The translations under genes were made by a program, and so were the position numbers. A stretch of DNA of 64,000 nucleotides, taken from assembly GCF_023016155.1 (NCBI RefSeq), contig NZ_JALKBG010000008.1, positions 2,501 through 66,500 on the forward strand, in the 5' to 3' direction. This document shows, piece by piece, positions 56,577 through 64,000 of the stretch; within the stretch, counting starts at the first letter, position 1; each line of letters starts with the position of its first letter. The stretch is from Aliiroseovarius sp. F20344. Its GTDB lineage: Bacteria; Pseudomonadota; Alphaproteobacteria; Rhodobacterales; Rhodobacteraceae. Below the pieces are notes generated by a model. The model was not told where the DNA came from. It did no database searches and saw only the letters and a program-made list of their open reading frames with translations.

Positions 56577-56805
56577 GGTCCTTGGACTTATAAATCCCCT
56601 CGGGCAGGTTCAGCGCGGCTGTCAGGTCGCGTAATTGCGCGGGCGATAGAGAGATCCTGTGTACGATATCCGTGCGTGGGTCCCATTGCTCCAATGTCAC
56701 ACAGTCCTCAAAGGCGTTAATCGTAACGTCTTCATTCAAGTGTTCCTGCCCCTCGTCGACAAGGGTAACAACGGTCGCGTCAAAGTCGTGTTCTATGGTA
56801 AACAT
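56566..56805 (-). CDS. Small conserved-looking acidic protein
   Basis: 79 residues, acidic. It begins [19 protein letters not shown] and ends with a short helix [18 protein letters not shown]. No family named. It overlaps the glpK end by 11 bp on the opposite strand, and its start codon is directly back to back with that of the IMPACT-like gene (CATATG at 56803-56808). Confidence 0.72.
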   Translation of the reverse strand: MFTIEHDFDATVVTLVDEGQEHLNEDVTINAFEDCVTLEQWDPRTDIVHRISLSPAQLRDLTAALNLPEGIYKSKDPTG

Positions 56806-57246
56806 ATGACCAGTTTAGCGCGCATGGCCGCAAAGGCCAGCGTGTTTGGCGGAAAGAAAAGGGTAAGCGCAGCAATGCAGCAATTCAGCGGATTCTTGAC
56901 CGACAGGGGATCTAAATACGCGGTGTCTGGTGGCCCCGTTCAATCGCGGGCGGATGTGAAAGCATTCTTGAAGGAACTCACACGCGACAAACGCTATGCA
57001 AAGGCAACACACAACACTTGGGCGGCCGTCTTGCCCGAAGGTGGCGGCGTCAAAGGCGATGACGGCGAAGCTGGCGCAGGCATGGTGATTCTGCGGATGC
57101 TGGAGCGCGAAGGGCTGGAAGGTCACGTGATAGTGGTCACGCGCTGGTTCGGTGGCACAAAGCTGGGCGGAGATCGGTTCAGGCGCGTGCAGGACGCGGT
57201 ATCACACTATTTGACGCATGCAGATGTAACGAGAGCAGAATGCTAA
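56806..57246 (+). CDS. IMPACT (UPF0029) family protein
   Basis: 146 residues. The IMPACT domain is present from about 28 to 132: DRGSKYAV, THNTWAAVLPEGGGVKGDDGEAGAG and VIVVTRWFGGTKLGGDRF. Bacterial members (YigZ-like) are linked to translation and nucleotide binding, but function is uncertain. The ATG at 56806 starts exactly beside the divergent small gene; internal starts at 56824 and later are alternatives. Its stop overlaps the dgkA start by 7 bp. Confidence 0.85.
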   Translation: MTSLARMAAKASVFGGKKRVSAAMQQFSGFLTDRGSKYAVSGGPVQSRADVKAFLKELTRDKRYAKATHNTWAAVLPEGGGVKGDDGEAGAGMVILRMLEREGLEGHVIVVTRWFGGTKLGGDRFRRVQDAVSHYLTHADVTRAEC

Positions 57247-57593
57247 AGACCCAGCTTCATCGCTTTTGGATGACCTGTGTTTGGTCATGGGCAGGTTGGA
57301 CAACCTCTTGGAAAACCGAAGCCTCGCTTAGGCAATGGAGCGCGGTGTGCGTGATCTCATCTGCTTTTGCATTGTGGATGGACCTGACACGCGGTGAAAC
57401 CGCTTTGATTTTGGCATTGGGTGTCTTGGTTGTGGCGTCCGAGCTGGCCAATACCGCCATCGAGCGAACCGTGGATCTAGTGACACGGGATGAGCACGAA
57501 TTGGCGCGGAACGCAAAAGACGCGGGCAGCGCTTTCGTCGCGCTGACTGCGACGGCAGGCGGCGTTGCTTGGTTGGCAATCTTACTGGGTTGA
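57240..57593 (+). CDS. dgkA: Diacylglycerol kinase
   Basis: 117 residues, three membrane helices. It phosphorylates diacylglycerol to phosphatidate in the inner membrane. Catalytic and lipid-contact residues match E. coli DgkA with an offset of one: E27-A28, E68, N71, E75, K93 and D94, within the motif ELANTAIERTVD and AKDAGSAFV. It is co-translated with the IMPACT-like gene. Confidence 0.93.
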   Translation: MLKTQLHRFWMTCVWSWAGWTTSWKTEASLRQWSAVCVISSAFALWMDLTRGETALILALGVLVVASELANTAIERTVDLVTRDEHELARNAKDAGSAFVALTATAGGVAWLAILLG

Positions 57594-58067
57594 TCAGGTG
57601 TGGCCGTTTCCGGCTTCTTCCTCGAGATGCAGTTTCATATCGATCAGAACATGCTGAAGCGCCAAGGTCTCGCGCAGAAGGCGCTTGGCTTCGTTGATCG
57701 TGATGATCCCATCTTCGATTGACTGCTGATACTCCGCCATGAGCATGGCGAAACGCTGTGACAGCGCAATGACGTCGCTGTTTACGCCACCGTCACCTTC
57801 GGGCGAGTTCTTACGCTCAGCATCATACGAGATCGTAATGCCGCGAAGCTCGGAAAGGGCGCTGGTCACATGAGGATAGCGGGCAGCTTCTTCCAAAGCC
57901 GCAACAGCGTCGATCGGCATGAAACGATCCGAGTGCTCTTCGCTGTCTGAATAATATCGCCCAAGCGTTGCTTTGGACTTGCCGGTGGCAGCACAAGCCG
58001 CTTCCAGCCCGACATCTTTTACCAAGGCCTCTGTGTGCTTTTTAAGATAACTTCCGACGCCAGCCAT
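57594..58067 (-). CDS. HTH-like regulator-type protein (conserved in related genomes)
   Basis: 157 residues. The N-terminus (MAGVGSYLKKHTEALVKDVGLEAACAATGKSKATLGRYYS) resembles a helix-turn-helix region, so DNA binding is likely. The C-terminal part is helical and may dimerise. No family can be named with certainty. The start at 58067 (MAGVGSYLKKH) is preferred; an ATG at 58109 is 14 codons upstream. Three phased CGAGT repeats lie 95-140 bp upstream of the start. Confidence 0.72.
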   Translation of the reverse strand: MAGVGSYLKKHTEALVKDVGLEAACAATGKSKATLGRYYSDSEEHSDRFMPIDAVAALEEAARYPHVTSALSELRGITISYDAERKNSPEGDGGVNSDVIALSQRFAMLMAEYQQSIEDGIITINEAKRLLRETLALQHVLIDMKLHLEEEAGNGHT

Positions 58068-58109
58068 ATTCCAATCCCTTTGCATTCCCAGTGGTGAGGG
58101 GAATTCCAC

Positions 58110-58455
58110 ACCCCTTTTCCCATTATTTTGCCGGTAAGGAAATGGCTTATTTGCTTTGTAACGAGTGATCTGTTGCTGTTTGCGAGTAAAAGAATTTGTT
58201 CACGAGTGCCCGAGGCATTGTGCATCGGTTTGGAAAGGCCCGTATTTGTAATCACGCGGGGTGCAGAAGAGGTGTCTGCATGAGAAAGCTGGACGTGGTT
58301 GTTTAATCAGTTGAACGGTCACTTCCATCCCCGGGCTTAGCCCACTGACCGAATGTTGTGTTCGCGCCAGCTTTCTCCTTTTCTTCCCGCCTCTCCGGAC
58401 TTCCGCGAATTGATTGATGTGGACGGTTGAACCTGATCGCGCCTCCGCGTAATTC
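58110..58455. other. 346-bp divergent intergenic region upstream of HTH-like and tdk genes
   Basis: No gene larger than short shadows is visible. The leftward side contains the three CGAGT repeats; the rightward side contains no evident promoter or riboswitch. A stem TGGTGAGGGGAATTCC-like GC run near 58090-58115 precedes the HTH-like gene. Confidence 0.65.
58162..58207 (-). repeat. Three CGAGT repeats at two-turn spacing
   Basis: CGAGT begins at 58162, 58183 and 58203, with distances of 21 and 20 bp. Each is preceded by TTTG within a few bases. The regular phase suggests binding sites for a protein on one face of the DNA, possibly the HTH-like protein encoded downstream on the minus strand. 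Confidence 0.5.
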
Positions 58456-59040
58456 ATGGATATGGCAAAGCTCTACTTCCACTACTCGACCATGAATGCA
58501 GGGAAATCGACCCTGCTTTTGCAAGCCAGCCACAACTATCGTGAGCGCGGCATGCAGACCTATTTGATCACCGCGCAGTTTGACAATCGGGCAGGGGATG
58601 CGCGAATTGGCAGTCGCATCGGCATTGGGTGCGAGGCGGACACGTTTGGGGTGGATGAGAATCTGTTTGCCAAGCTGGAGCGCAGGTTAAACGACGGCCC
58701 CTGTGCCTGTGTGTTCATTGATGAAGCTCAGTTCCTAAGCCACGAGCAGGTATGGCAGCTTGCGCGCGCCGTGGATGATCTGGGTGTGCCGATCATGTGC
58801 TATGGGCTGCGTGTCGATTTTCAGGGAAATCTGTTTCCGGGCTCGGCAGCGCTTTTGGCCTTGGCGGATGAGATGCGCGAAGTGCGCACCATTTGTCATT
58901 GCGGTAAGAAGGCCACGATGGTGGTGCGGCAGGATGATCAGGGGCGCGTTCTGACCGATGGGGATCAAGTCCAGATCGGCGGGAACGAGACCTATGTGTC
59001 GCTATGCCGCCGCCACTGGCGTGAAGCCACGGGCGGCTGA
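58456..59040 (+). CDS. tdk: Thymidine kinase
   Basis: 194 residues from this start (ATG 58462 is a near alternative). It phosphorylates thymidine with ATP. P-loop GKST within YSTMNAGKST, the CVFIDEAQF Walker B/DEAQ motif, a zinc-binding set with CHCGKKA and SLCRRHW, and the GLRVDFQGNLFPGS active-site block are all present. It is single-gene, with a 2-hydroxyacid dehydrogenase converging 14 bp downstream. Confidence 0.96.
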   Translation: MDMAKLYFHYSTMNAGKSTLLLQASHNYRERGMQTYLITAQFDNRAGDARIGSRIGIGCEADTFGVDENLFAKLERRLNDGPCACVFIDEAQFLSHEQVWQLARAVDDLGVPIMCYGLRVDFQGNLFPGSAALLALADEMREVRTICHCGKKATMVVRQDDQGRVLTDGDQVQIGGNETYVSLCRRHWREATGG

Positions 59041-59054
59041 GTTCAAACCAACCG

Positions 59055-60005
59055 TTAGACTTTAGACGGCAGCGGCTTTCCATTCACAAATGCTTCGATA
59101 TTATCCATCGCGAGCATGCCCATATCTGTGCGCACTTCCAATGTTGCGGTGCCCAAATGAGGTAGAAGTGTAACGTTTTCGCGGGTGATCAGCGCGTCTG
59201 GCACTTTCGGTTCGAACTCGTAGACATCCAATCCAGCCCCGGCAATCTGCCCCTTATCCAGAGCATTGATCAATGCGGCTTCATCCACAATTTCGCCGCG
59301 GGCGATGTTGATCAGGATGGCATGGGGTGGCATGGCGGCGAAGGTCTGTGCGTCGATCAGATGTCGGGTGTCAGCGCCGCCGGGCACTGCAACGACAAGG
59401 ATGTCGGCGCTCATCGCCACAGCCTCGATACTGTCAAGTTGGTTCGCGGGAACATCCGGCGTTTTGGGGGAGCGGTTGAAGAACACCACGTTCATGCCAA
59501 AGCCAAAATGACAACGCTTCGCGATGGCTTCACCGATGCGACCCATGCCGATGATGCCGACAGTTTTGCCCGAAACATGCTGACCCAGAAGCTGGGTTGG
59601 GTGCCAGCCCTCCCAGTTGCCAGCACGCAGAAGGCGCTCGCCTTCTCCGGCCCGGCGTGCTGTCATCAGGATCAGGGTCATGGCGGTGTCGGCGGTGGCA
59701 TCGGTGACAGCGCCCGGAGTGTTGGTGACCGTCAACCCATGGGTCTTCGCAGCGTCCACATCGATATGATTGTAGCCCACGCCGAAATTGGCCAGTAAGC
59801 GTGCGCGAATGGCAGTGGCATCGGTAAAGACGTCCGCAGAATAGAGATCCCCGAGCGTTGGGAGTACGATGTCGTAGTCCTGCAAGCTGGCAATCATCTC
59901 GTCCCGCGTCATCGGAGTCGTGATGTCGCGCACCGTTGCGTCAAAACCAGCACAGGCACGGGTCAGAACTGCATCGGGCAGAGGGCGCGAGATGAAGAGT
60001 TTCAT
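59055..60005 (-). CDS. D-2-hydroxyacid dehydrogenase, glyoxylate/hydroxypyruvate reductase type
   Basis: 316 residues. NAD-binding GMGRIG motif, catalytic Arg in NIARGEIVDE, the catalytic Glu-His pair with PHLGTAT, and the family loop NFGVGYNHID. This family reduces glyoxylate, hydroxypyruvate or similar 2-oxo acids. The start at 60005 (ATG) shares a TGATG overlap with the CsaA-like gene; a GTG two codons upstream is less likely. Confidence 0.9.
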   Translation of the reverse strand: MKLFISRPLPDAVLTRACAGFDATVRDITTPMTRDEMIASLQDYDIVLPTLGDLYSADVFTDATAIRARLLANFGVGYNHIDVDAAKTHGLTVTNTPGAVTDATADTAMTLILMTARRAGEGERLLRAGNWEGWHPTQLLGQHVSGKTVGIIGMGRIGEAIAKRCHFGFGMNVVFFNRSPKTPDVPANQLDSIEAVAMSADILVVAVPGGADTRHLIDAQTFAAMPPHAILINIARGEIVDEAALINALDKGQIAGAGLDVYEFEPKVPDALITRENVTLLPHLGTATLEVRTDMGMLAMDNIEAFVNGKPLPSKV

Positions 60006-60343
60006 CAGCACATCCGTGCGCCATTGGGGACATCGTGATCGGGGCTTAGCAGTACCACACCGTCATCGGCGTCATGCAGCCCAAGCACCAGTACCTCGCT
60101 GCGCATCGGGCCGATCTGGCGGGGCGGAAAGTTAACCACGGCGATGACGGCTTTGCCGACCAGAGTGTCAGGCGCGTAGTGCGCGGTAATCTGGGCCGAG
60201 CTTTTCTTCTCGCCGATCTCGCCTCCGAAATCGACCCACAGCTTGATAGCGGGCTTGCGGGCCTCGGGGAAAGGTTCGGCGCGCATTATGGTGCCCTTGC
60301 GAATGTCGACTTTCATGAAGTCGTCGAATGTGATCTCAGCCAT
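60005..60343 (-). CDS. CsaA-type tRNA-binding domain protein
   Basis: 112 residues, a small oligonucleotide-binding protein with the tRNA-binding (EMAP-II/Trbp111-like) fold. The motif VDIRKGTIMRAEPFPEARKPAIKLWVDFG and the PRQIGPMRSEVLVLG segment match CsaA, a chaperone-like protein in some bacteria. Function here is inferred. ATG 60343 follows AAGGAGC; it is coupled with the upstream proC by an 8-bp overlap and with the downstream dehydrogenase by 1 bp. Confidence 0.9.
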   Translation of the reverse strand: MAEITFDDFMKVDIRKGTIMRAEPFPEARKPAIKLWVDFGGEIGEKKSSAQITAHYAPDTLVGKAVIAVVNFPPRQIGPMRSEVLVLGLHDADDGVVLLSPDHDVPNGARMC

Positions 60344-61151
60344 TGGCAAGCTCCTTGGAACGGTCAGCTGCAGCCTTTACTGCGCGGGTTAGAAGGGTGG
60401 GGAAGCCGTTGGCGTCGTCCATTAAGACAGACAAGGCTGCGGCGGTGGTGCCTCCCGGACTGGTCACGTTCACACGCAGCTGGGCAGGGCTTTCCTCGGC
60501 CTCTTCGGCCAACGCGCCAGCGCCGCCCACAGTGGCTTTTGCTAGCTGCATGGACAATTTGGGCGGCAGCCCCTCGGCTACGCCCGCGGCGGCCAGCGTT
60601 TCGATCAGGTGGAACACATAGGCGGGGCCAGAGCCGGACACAGCCGTGACCGCATCCATCTGATGTTCGCCATCCAGCCGAACGACTTGCCCGACAGCCG
60701 ACAGCAAAGTTTCGGCCAGATCCATATCCGCATCCGAAGACTTCTTATTGCCGCAGATTGCGGTGATCCCCCGCCCTATCGCCGCTGGGGTGTTGGGCAT
60801 CGCGCGGATGATCGGAGTCTGTCCGCCCAGCAGGTCCTCGTAGGTGGAGATCGGCGTCCCGGCAGCAACGGAAAGGAACAAGGTGGTGCCGTTTCCAAAT
60901 GCCTTTAGCGAAGGCAAAGCATCAGCCATCATTTGGGGTTTCACAGCGATCAGCACGATCGCGGGATCATCCGGCAGTGTGGCGTTCAGGTTCAACCCGT
61001 CCAGAGATTTCAGCCAATCCGAAGGGTAGGGATCGTTCACCCACACAGAAGACGTAGGTAGCCCATCCGAAAGCCAGCCTTCCAGCATGGCCGATCCCAT
61101 CTTGCCACAGCCCAGCAACACCAGCCCGCGCGATTTTACCTGATCCATCAT
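60336..61151 (-). CDS. proC: Pyrroline-5-carboxylate reductase
   Basis: 271 residues. It reduces pyrroline-5-carboxylate to proline. The nucleotide-binding GCGKMGSAM at about 14-22, the AVKPQMM block, AMPNTPAAIGRG and the C-terminal SPAQLRVNVTSPGGTTAAAL motif are conserved. Starts at 61151 or 61148 (adjacent ATGs). It overlaps the csaA-like gene by 8 bp. Confidence 0.94.
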   Translation of the reverse strand: MMDQVKSRGLVLLGCGKMGSAMLEGWLSDGLPTSSVWVNDPYPSDWLKSLDGLNLNATLPDDPAIVLIAVKPQMMADALPSLKAFGNGTTLFLSVAAGTPISTYEDLLGGQTPIIRAMPNTPAAIGRGITAICGNKKSSDADMDLAETLLSAVGQVVRLDGEHQMDAVTAVSGSGPAYVFHLIETLAAAGVAEGLPPKLSMQLAKATVGGAGALAEEAEESPAQLRVNVTSPGGTTAAALSVLMDDANGFPTLLTRAVKAAADRSKELANG

Positions 61152-61234
61152 GATGACGCCCCGATCCAAAATCTCATTTGGGTGCGAGCTTAGAGCGCAG
61201 GGCGTGCGGCGCAAGCCGAAAGCGAAAGGCGGCG

Positions 61235-61738
61235 CTAGGCGCGGCCGTATGCCTCGGCGATGGCGACCTGAAGAGCGTCTTCGATGCTTCTGTCTGTCCA
61301 TGCGACCAGCTGGAACGCCGGATAGAAACGCTCGCTTGCAGACACTGCTGATGCGATCAGGCGGTCAATTTGTTCCGGCCCAGCGAATTGGCCGCCGGTC
61401 AAGGCCAAGCCATAGCGCCAGACCATCAGGCGCTGCTCTTCCCAATAGGTGAATGCGCCGGTCCAGCACTGATCGTTGATGCGGTTCAGGGCATCATAAA
61501 CGCGCGGCAGGCTGTCTTCAGGCGGCTCCATTTCGAAGGTACAGATCAGGCGAAGGGTCTCGTCGTAGGGTGACCATGCCAAGGTGATCGAATATGTGCG
61601 CCACTGTCCCTCGACCGCCATGGCGATCTGATCTTCGGCGACGCGGTCAAATTCCCACGCGTGGTGTTCGGCGATGGTTTCCACGATGTCGATCGGGTGA
61701 AGGTCTTCGCTTTCTATGAACTGCTCGGTTGCGGCCAT
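61235..61738 (-). CDS. YbjN domain protein
   Basis: 167 residues. The sequence resembles the YbjN (DUF1790) family of small acidic type III secretion chaperone-like folds: HPIDIVETIAEHHAWEFDRVAEDQIAM, LRLICTFEMEPPEDSLPRVYDALNRIND. Its function in alphaproteobacteria is unknown. It is the first gene of the ybjN-proC-csaA-dehydrogenase minus-strand run, with an 83-bp gap before proC. Confidence 0.85.
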   Translation of the reverse strand: MAATEQFIESEDLHPIDIVETIAEHHAWEFDRVAEDQIAMAVEGQWRTYSITLAWSPYDETLRLICTFEMEPPEDSLPRVYDALNRINDQCWTGAFTYWEEQRLMVWRYGLALTGGQFAGPEQIDRLIASAVSASERFYPAFQLVAWTDRSIEDALQVAIAEAYGRA

Positions 61739-61879
61739 GATATGCCCCCCTTGGTTTCAGCATTCGCGACGGGTTCGTGACAGCGACCCTTTAAGGCCAC
61801 AAATGCTTGATGCCTGTACTAGGTTCGGCGTTCGTTGCGCCTTGCCTTACTAGATATGGTGTCACCCCCATTGCGGGCT

Positions 61880-61896
61880 GTAAAGTGAAACTTTAC
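61880..61896. promoter_or_regulatory. Perfect inverted repeat upstream of lolC/E
   Basis: GTAAAGT and ACTTTAC (7 bp each) separated by GAA. It may be an operator or a small transcript hairpin. It is one of several signals packed in this region. Confidence 0.5.
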
Positions 61897-61908
61897 CTGT
61901 TCATCGAG

Positions 61909-61938
61909 TTGTCCACAGAAAACTTTGAGTTCTCCACA
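61909..61938 (+). promoter_or_regulatory. Pair of DnaA-box-like 9-mers
   Basis: TTGTCCACA (61909-61917) and TTCTCCACA (61930-61938) each differ from TTATCCACA at the third base. Their starts are 21 bp apart in the same orientation. DnaA binding is possible but unproven; no replication gene is adjacent. Confidence 0.4.
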
Positions 61939-62053
61939 ACTTAGCGTACGGGCGCTGAAGTGGCAGTTTAAAGCCACCTTCGGGTCTTGTGCTTGACCTT
62001 GCCGCTGAGACACACCAGTTTGGCGCAAATTCTTATCCCGTCAGGAGCCTCAG

Positions 62054-63340
62054 TTGCCCAAGCGTACAGCCCCGTTTTCTCGTTTCGAATGGCAGATTGC
62101 GTGGCGGTATCTGCGTGCACGCCGCGCCGAAGGTGGCGTCAGCACAATGACGTGGATCAGTCTGATCGGCATCACACTTGCTGTGGCCGCGCTGATCATC
62201 ACACTGGCCGTGCGCACCGGGTTCCGTGATGAATTCGTCGATACAATTCTGGGGTCAAATGCGCATGTCGAGGTTTTTGCTCAAAGCCGCGTCACCGCGA
62301 ATGGTGATCTGGACCGCACCATCCAGAACTACGAAGACTGGGCAGACCGCATCCTGACCGTGCCGGGTGTTATCCGTGCGGCACCCTTGGTGAAGGGGCA
62401 GGTCATGGCCAATCGCGGCCAATACAATGCCGGGGTCGAGGTGTTCGGGATCTCGTACGACGACATCCTGACCATCCCGCGTGTCGCGCGACCCGAAAGC
62501 TTCGCTGGCGACCTGTCCAGCTTTGAGCGCGGGGTGGCCATTGGGTCAGGCGTTGCGGCGGAACTGAATGTCGGTGTCGGTGACAAGATCAAGATCATCT
62601 CGCCCAATGGCGTCAAAACTGCCTTTGGAACCAGCCCGCGCGTCAATGCCTATGACGTCACCTATATCTTCACCGCTGGCCGCTGGGATATTGATCGCAC
62701 GCGGGTCTATCTTCCGATTGCCGAGGCGCAGAGCTTTTTCAACCGTGAAGGGCTGGCAGATGAAATCGAAGTGATGGTCGAGGATCCCGAGGAAATTGAC
62801 AAGCTGCTGATGCCGATCATGGAAGCCGTCGAAGACCCCAGCGGGGTGTGGACATGGCGCGACCGCTCTGGCGCGTTCTTGCGGGCGCTTGATATGGAGG
62901 ACAATGTGATGTTCATCATCCTGTCCGTTCTGGTGTTGATCGCTTCGATGAACATCACCTCTGGCCTGATCATGCTTGTGAAGAACAAGGGGCGCGACAT
63001 TGGCATCTTGCGCACGATGGGTCTGACCGAAGGCTCGATCCTACGGGTGTTTTTCCTGTGTGGCTCACTAACCGGGATTGTGGGTACGATTGCTGGCGTC
63101 ATCCTTGGATGCCTCTTTGCCCTGAACATCGATAGCGTATTTGCACTGGTGAACTATATCTCTGGCGGCGGGGTCTGGGACCCTTCCATCCGTGGTATCT
63201 ATCACTTACCTGCAAAACTTGAGTTTGCGGATGTAGCATCGGCGGTGGCCCTGTCGCTGACCCTTTCTTTTGTTGTGACCCTGTTCCCGGCCCGTAAAGC
63301 CGCACGGATGAACCCGGTAGAGGCACTGCGCTATGAGTGA
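62054..63340 (+). CDS. Lipoprotein-releasing ABC transporter permease LolC/LolE
   Basis: 428 residues. FtsX/MacB-like permease of the Lol system that lifts lipoproteins from the inner membrane. Four membrane helices: one near the N-terminus ([20 protein letters not shown]) and three in the C-terminal third ([56 protein letters not shown]), with a large periplasmic domain between. The start is probably TTG at 62054 following GGAG. It overlaps the lolD start by 8 bp. Confidence 0.93.
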   Translation: MPKRTAPFSRFEWQIAWRYLRARRAEGGVSTMTWISLIGITLAVAALIITLAVRTGFRDEFVDTILGSNAHVEVFAQSRVTANGDLDRTIQNYEDWADRILTVPGVIRAAPLVKGQVMANRGQYNAGVEVFGISYDDILTIPRVARPESFAGDLSSFERGVAIGSGVAAELNVGVGDKIKIISPNGVKTAFGTSPRVNAYDVTYIFTAGRWDIDRTRVYLPIAEAQSFFNREGLADEIEVMVEDPEEIDKLLMPIMEAVEDPSGVWTWRDRSGAFLRALDMEDNVMFIILSVLVLIASMNITSGLIMLVKNKGRDIGILRTMGLTEGSILRVFFLCGSLTGIVGTIAGVILGCLFALNIDSVFALVNYISGGGVWDPSIRGIYHLPAKLEFADVASAVALSLTLSFVVTLFPARKAARMNPVEALRYE

Positions 63341-64000
63341 CACAGTTCTGTCCCTGTCGGGGATCACCAAGACTTACAACGAAAACACGCCCGGCGAGAT
63401 CCGCGTGCTGCGTGGCGCCGATCTGTCGATTGCCAAGGGCGAGGTTGTAGCGCTGGTCGCCCCGTCCGGGTCGGGCAAGTCAACGCTTTTGCACATTGCC
63501 GGGCTTTTGGACACGGCGGACGCAGGCGAGGTGTCGATCAACGGCCAAACGATGGGCAACTTGTCTGACCGCCGCCGCACGGCCACCCGTCGCAACGAAG
63601 TTGGGTTCGTCTATCAGTTCCACCATTTGCTGCCCGAGTTTACCGCGCTGGAAAACATCGTTCTGCCTCAGCTGGCGAATGGTGTAAGCGACCGAGCCGC
63701 GCGGGATTATGCGATGGAGCTGATGGCCCGCGTGGGTGTCGACACCCGCACCAGCCACCGCCCGGCAGAGCTGTCAGGCGGCGAACAACAGCGCGTTGCG
63801 TTCTGCCGGGCGCTCGCCAACCGTCCAGCGCTTTTGCTTGCGGACGAACCCACGGGGAACCTTGACCCGGATACGGCCGAAACCGTCTTTGCAGCCCTCA
63901 TGGAACTGGTGCGTGACACCGGCCTGTCTGCCCTGATCGCCACGCATAACCTTGAGCTGGCCGCCCGCATGGACCGCACCTTGCGACTTGATGGCGGCGA
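63333..64000 (+). CDS. lolD: Lipoprotein-releasing ABC transporter ATPase LolD (partial)
   Basis: Open to the right end of the window (222 codons present). ABC ATPase that drives lipoprotein release with the LolC/E permease. Walker A is APSGSGKST (Ala instead of the more usual Gly before PSGSGKS), Q-loop [12 protein letters not shown], signature LSGGEQQR, Walker [13 protein letters not shown] and an H-loop ATHN. The ATG at 63333 sits inside the end of lolC/E (8-bp overlap), so the two are translationally coupled. The C-terminal few residues lie outside the window. Confidence 0.95.
   Translation, partial: MSDTVLSLSGITKTYNENTPGEIRVLRGADLSIAKGEVVALVAPSGSGKSTLLHIAGLLDTADAGEVSINGQTMGNLSDRRRTATRRNEVGFVYQFHHLLPEFTALENIVLPQLANGVSDRAARDYAMELMARVGVDTRTSHRPAELSGGEQQRVAFCRALANRPALLLADEPTGNLDPDTAETVFAALMELVRDTGLSALIATHNLELAARMDRTLRLDGG

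Larger units (their letters stand above)
61739..62053. other. 315-bp motif-rich intergenic region upstream of lolC/E
   Basis: No gene seen. Elements: an inverted repeat GTAAAGT-GAA-ACTTTAC (61880-61896), two DnaA-box-like 9-mers 21 bp apart (61909-61917 and 61930-61938), and TTTAAGGCCAC near 61791 with the related TTTAAAGCCAC near 61968. The region lies between the divergent ybjN-like and lolC/E genes. Confidence 0.65.

Overview
The window looks like a chromosomal segment of an alphaproteobacterium of the Rhodobacteraceae, most probably a marine Roseobacter-group member. This is inferred from gene families and order: a spc/alpha ribosomal block followed by a LuxR solo and rarA, an ATP12-type chaperone, an Aap-type amino acid ABC operon, the ubiA-rsmE-gshA neighbourhood and LolCE/LolD. 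No sequence comparison was run. Most of the window is ordinary housekeeping DNA. There are no CRISPR arrays, no insertion sequences and no tRNA genes that I could find.

Layout. 1-3300: the 3' part of an rRNA operon (end of the 16S-23S spacer, full 23S, 5S, terminator) with strong RNase III-type processing stems. 3300-4080: a stretch with an orphan secreted SNase-like protein. 4084-10380: a DMT permease, then rplO-secY-adk-rpsM-rpsK-rpoA-rplQ. The genes that normally precede rplO are not next to it. 10380-16031: LuxR solo with a lux-box-like palindrome, rarA, cytochrome b561-like protein, crcB, RluC-like synthase, HAD phosphatase, ATP12 chaperone. 16100-20990: aapJQMP with a terminator after aapJ. 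21050-30656: rpiB, a membrane protein, an overlapping minus-strand trio (sterol desaturase family, Fe-S protein, SixA-like phosphatase), argB, an SDR, yidC-MOSC-engB, and an EAL protein with a degenerate GGDEF. 30774-33571: ttcA, two paralogous DUF1127-like small proteins, a possible 21-codon sORF, yidD-rnpA-rpmH. 33833-37902: TVP38-type membrane protein with a MerA-like flavoprotein, an orphan histidine kinase and a fasciclin protein.

37985-45631 is the most interesting region: a 1065-residue cytoplasmic reductive-dehalogenase-like protein fused to its own flavin/2Fe-2S reductase, a TetR regulator with two phased palindromic operators, a non-pyrrolysine MttB-family protein and a DgcA/trimethylamine-dehydrogenase-like flavoprotein. 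Together they suggest a small regulated catabolic island that joins cobalamin chemistry to N- or O-demethylation or to dehalogenation of an unknown substrate.

45635-64000: a coiled-coil membrane protein and an OmpA/BON protein, ubiA, rsmE, a GNAT, gshA, a GlcD-like FAD oxidase, glpK, a head-to-head pair sharing CATATG as start codons, dgkA, an HTH-like protein with three phased CGAGT repeats upstream, tdk, a 2-hydroxyacid dehydrogenase, csaA-like, proC, ybjN-like, a motif-rich intergenic region, then lolC/E and lolD, the last cut by the window end.
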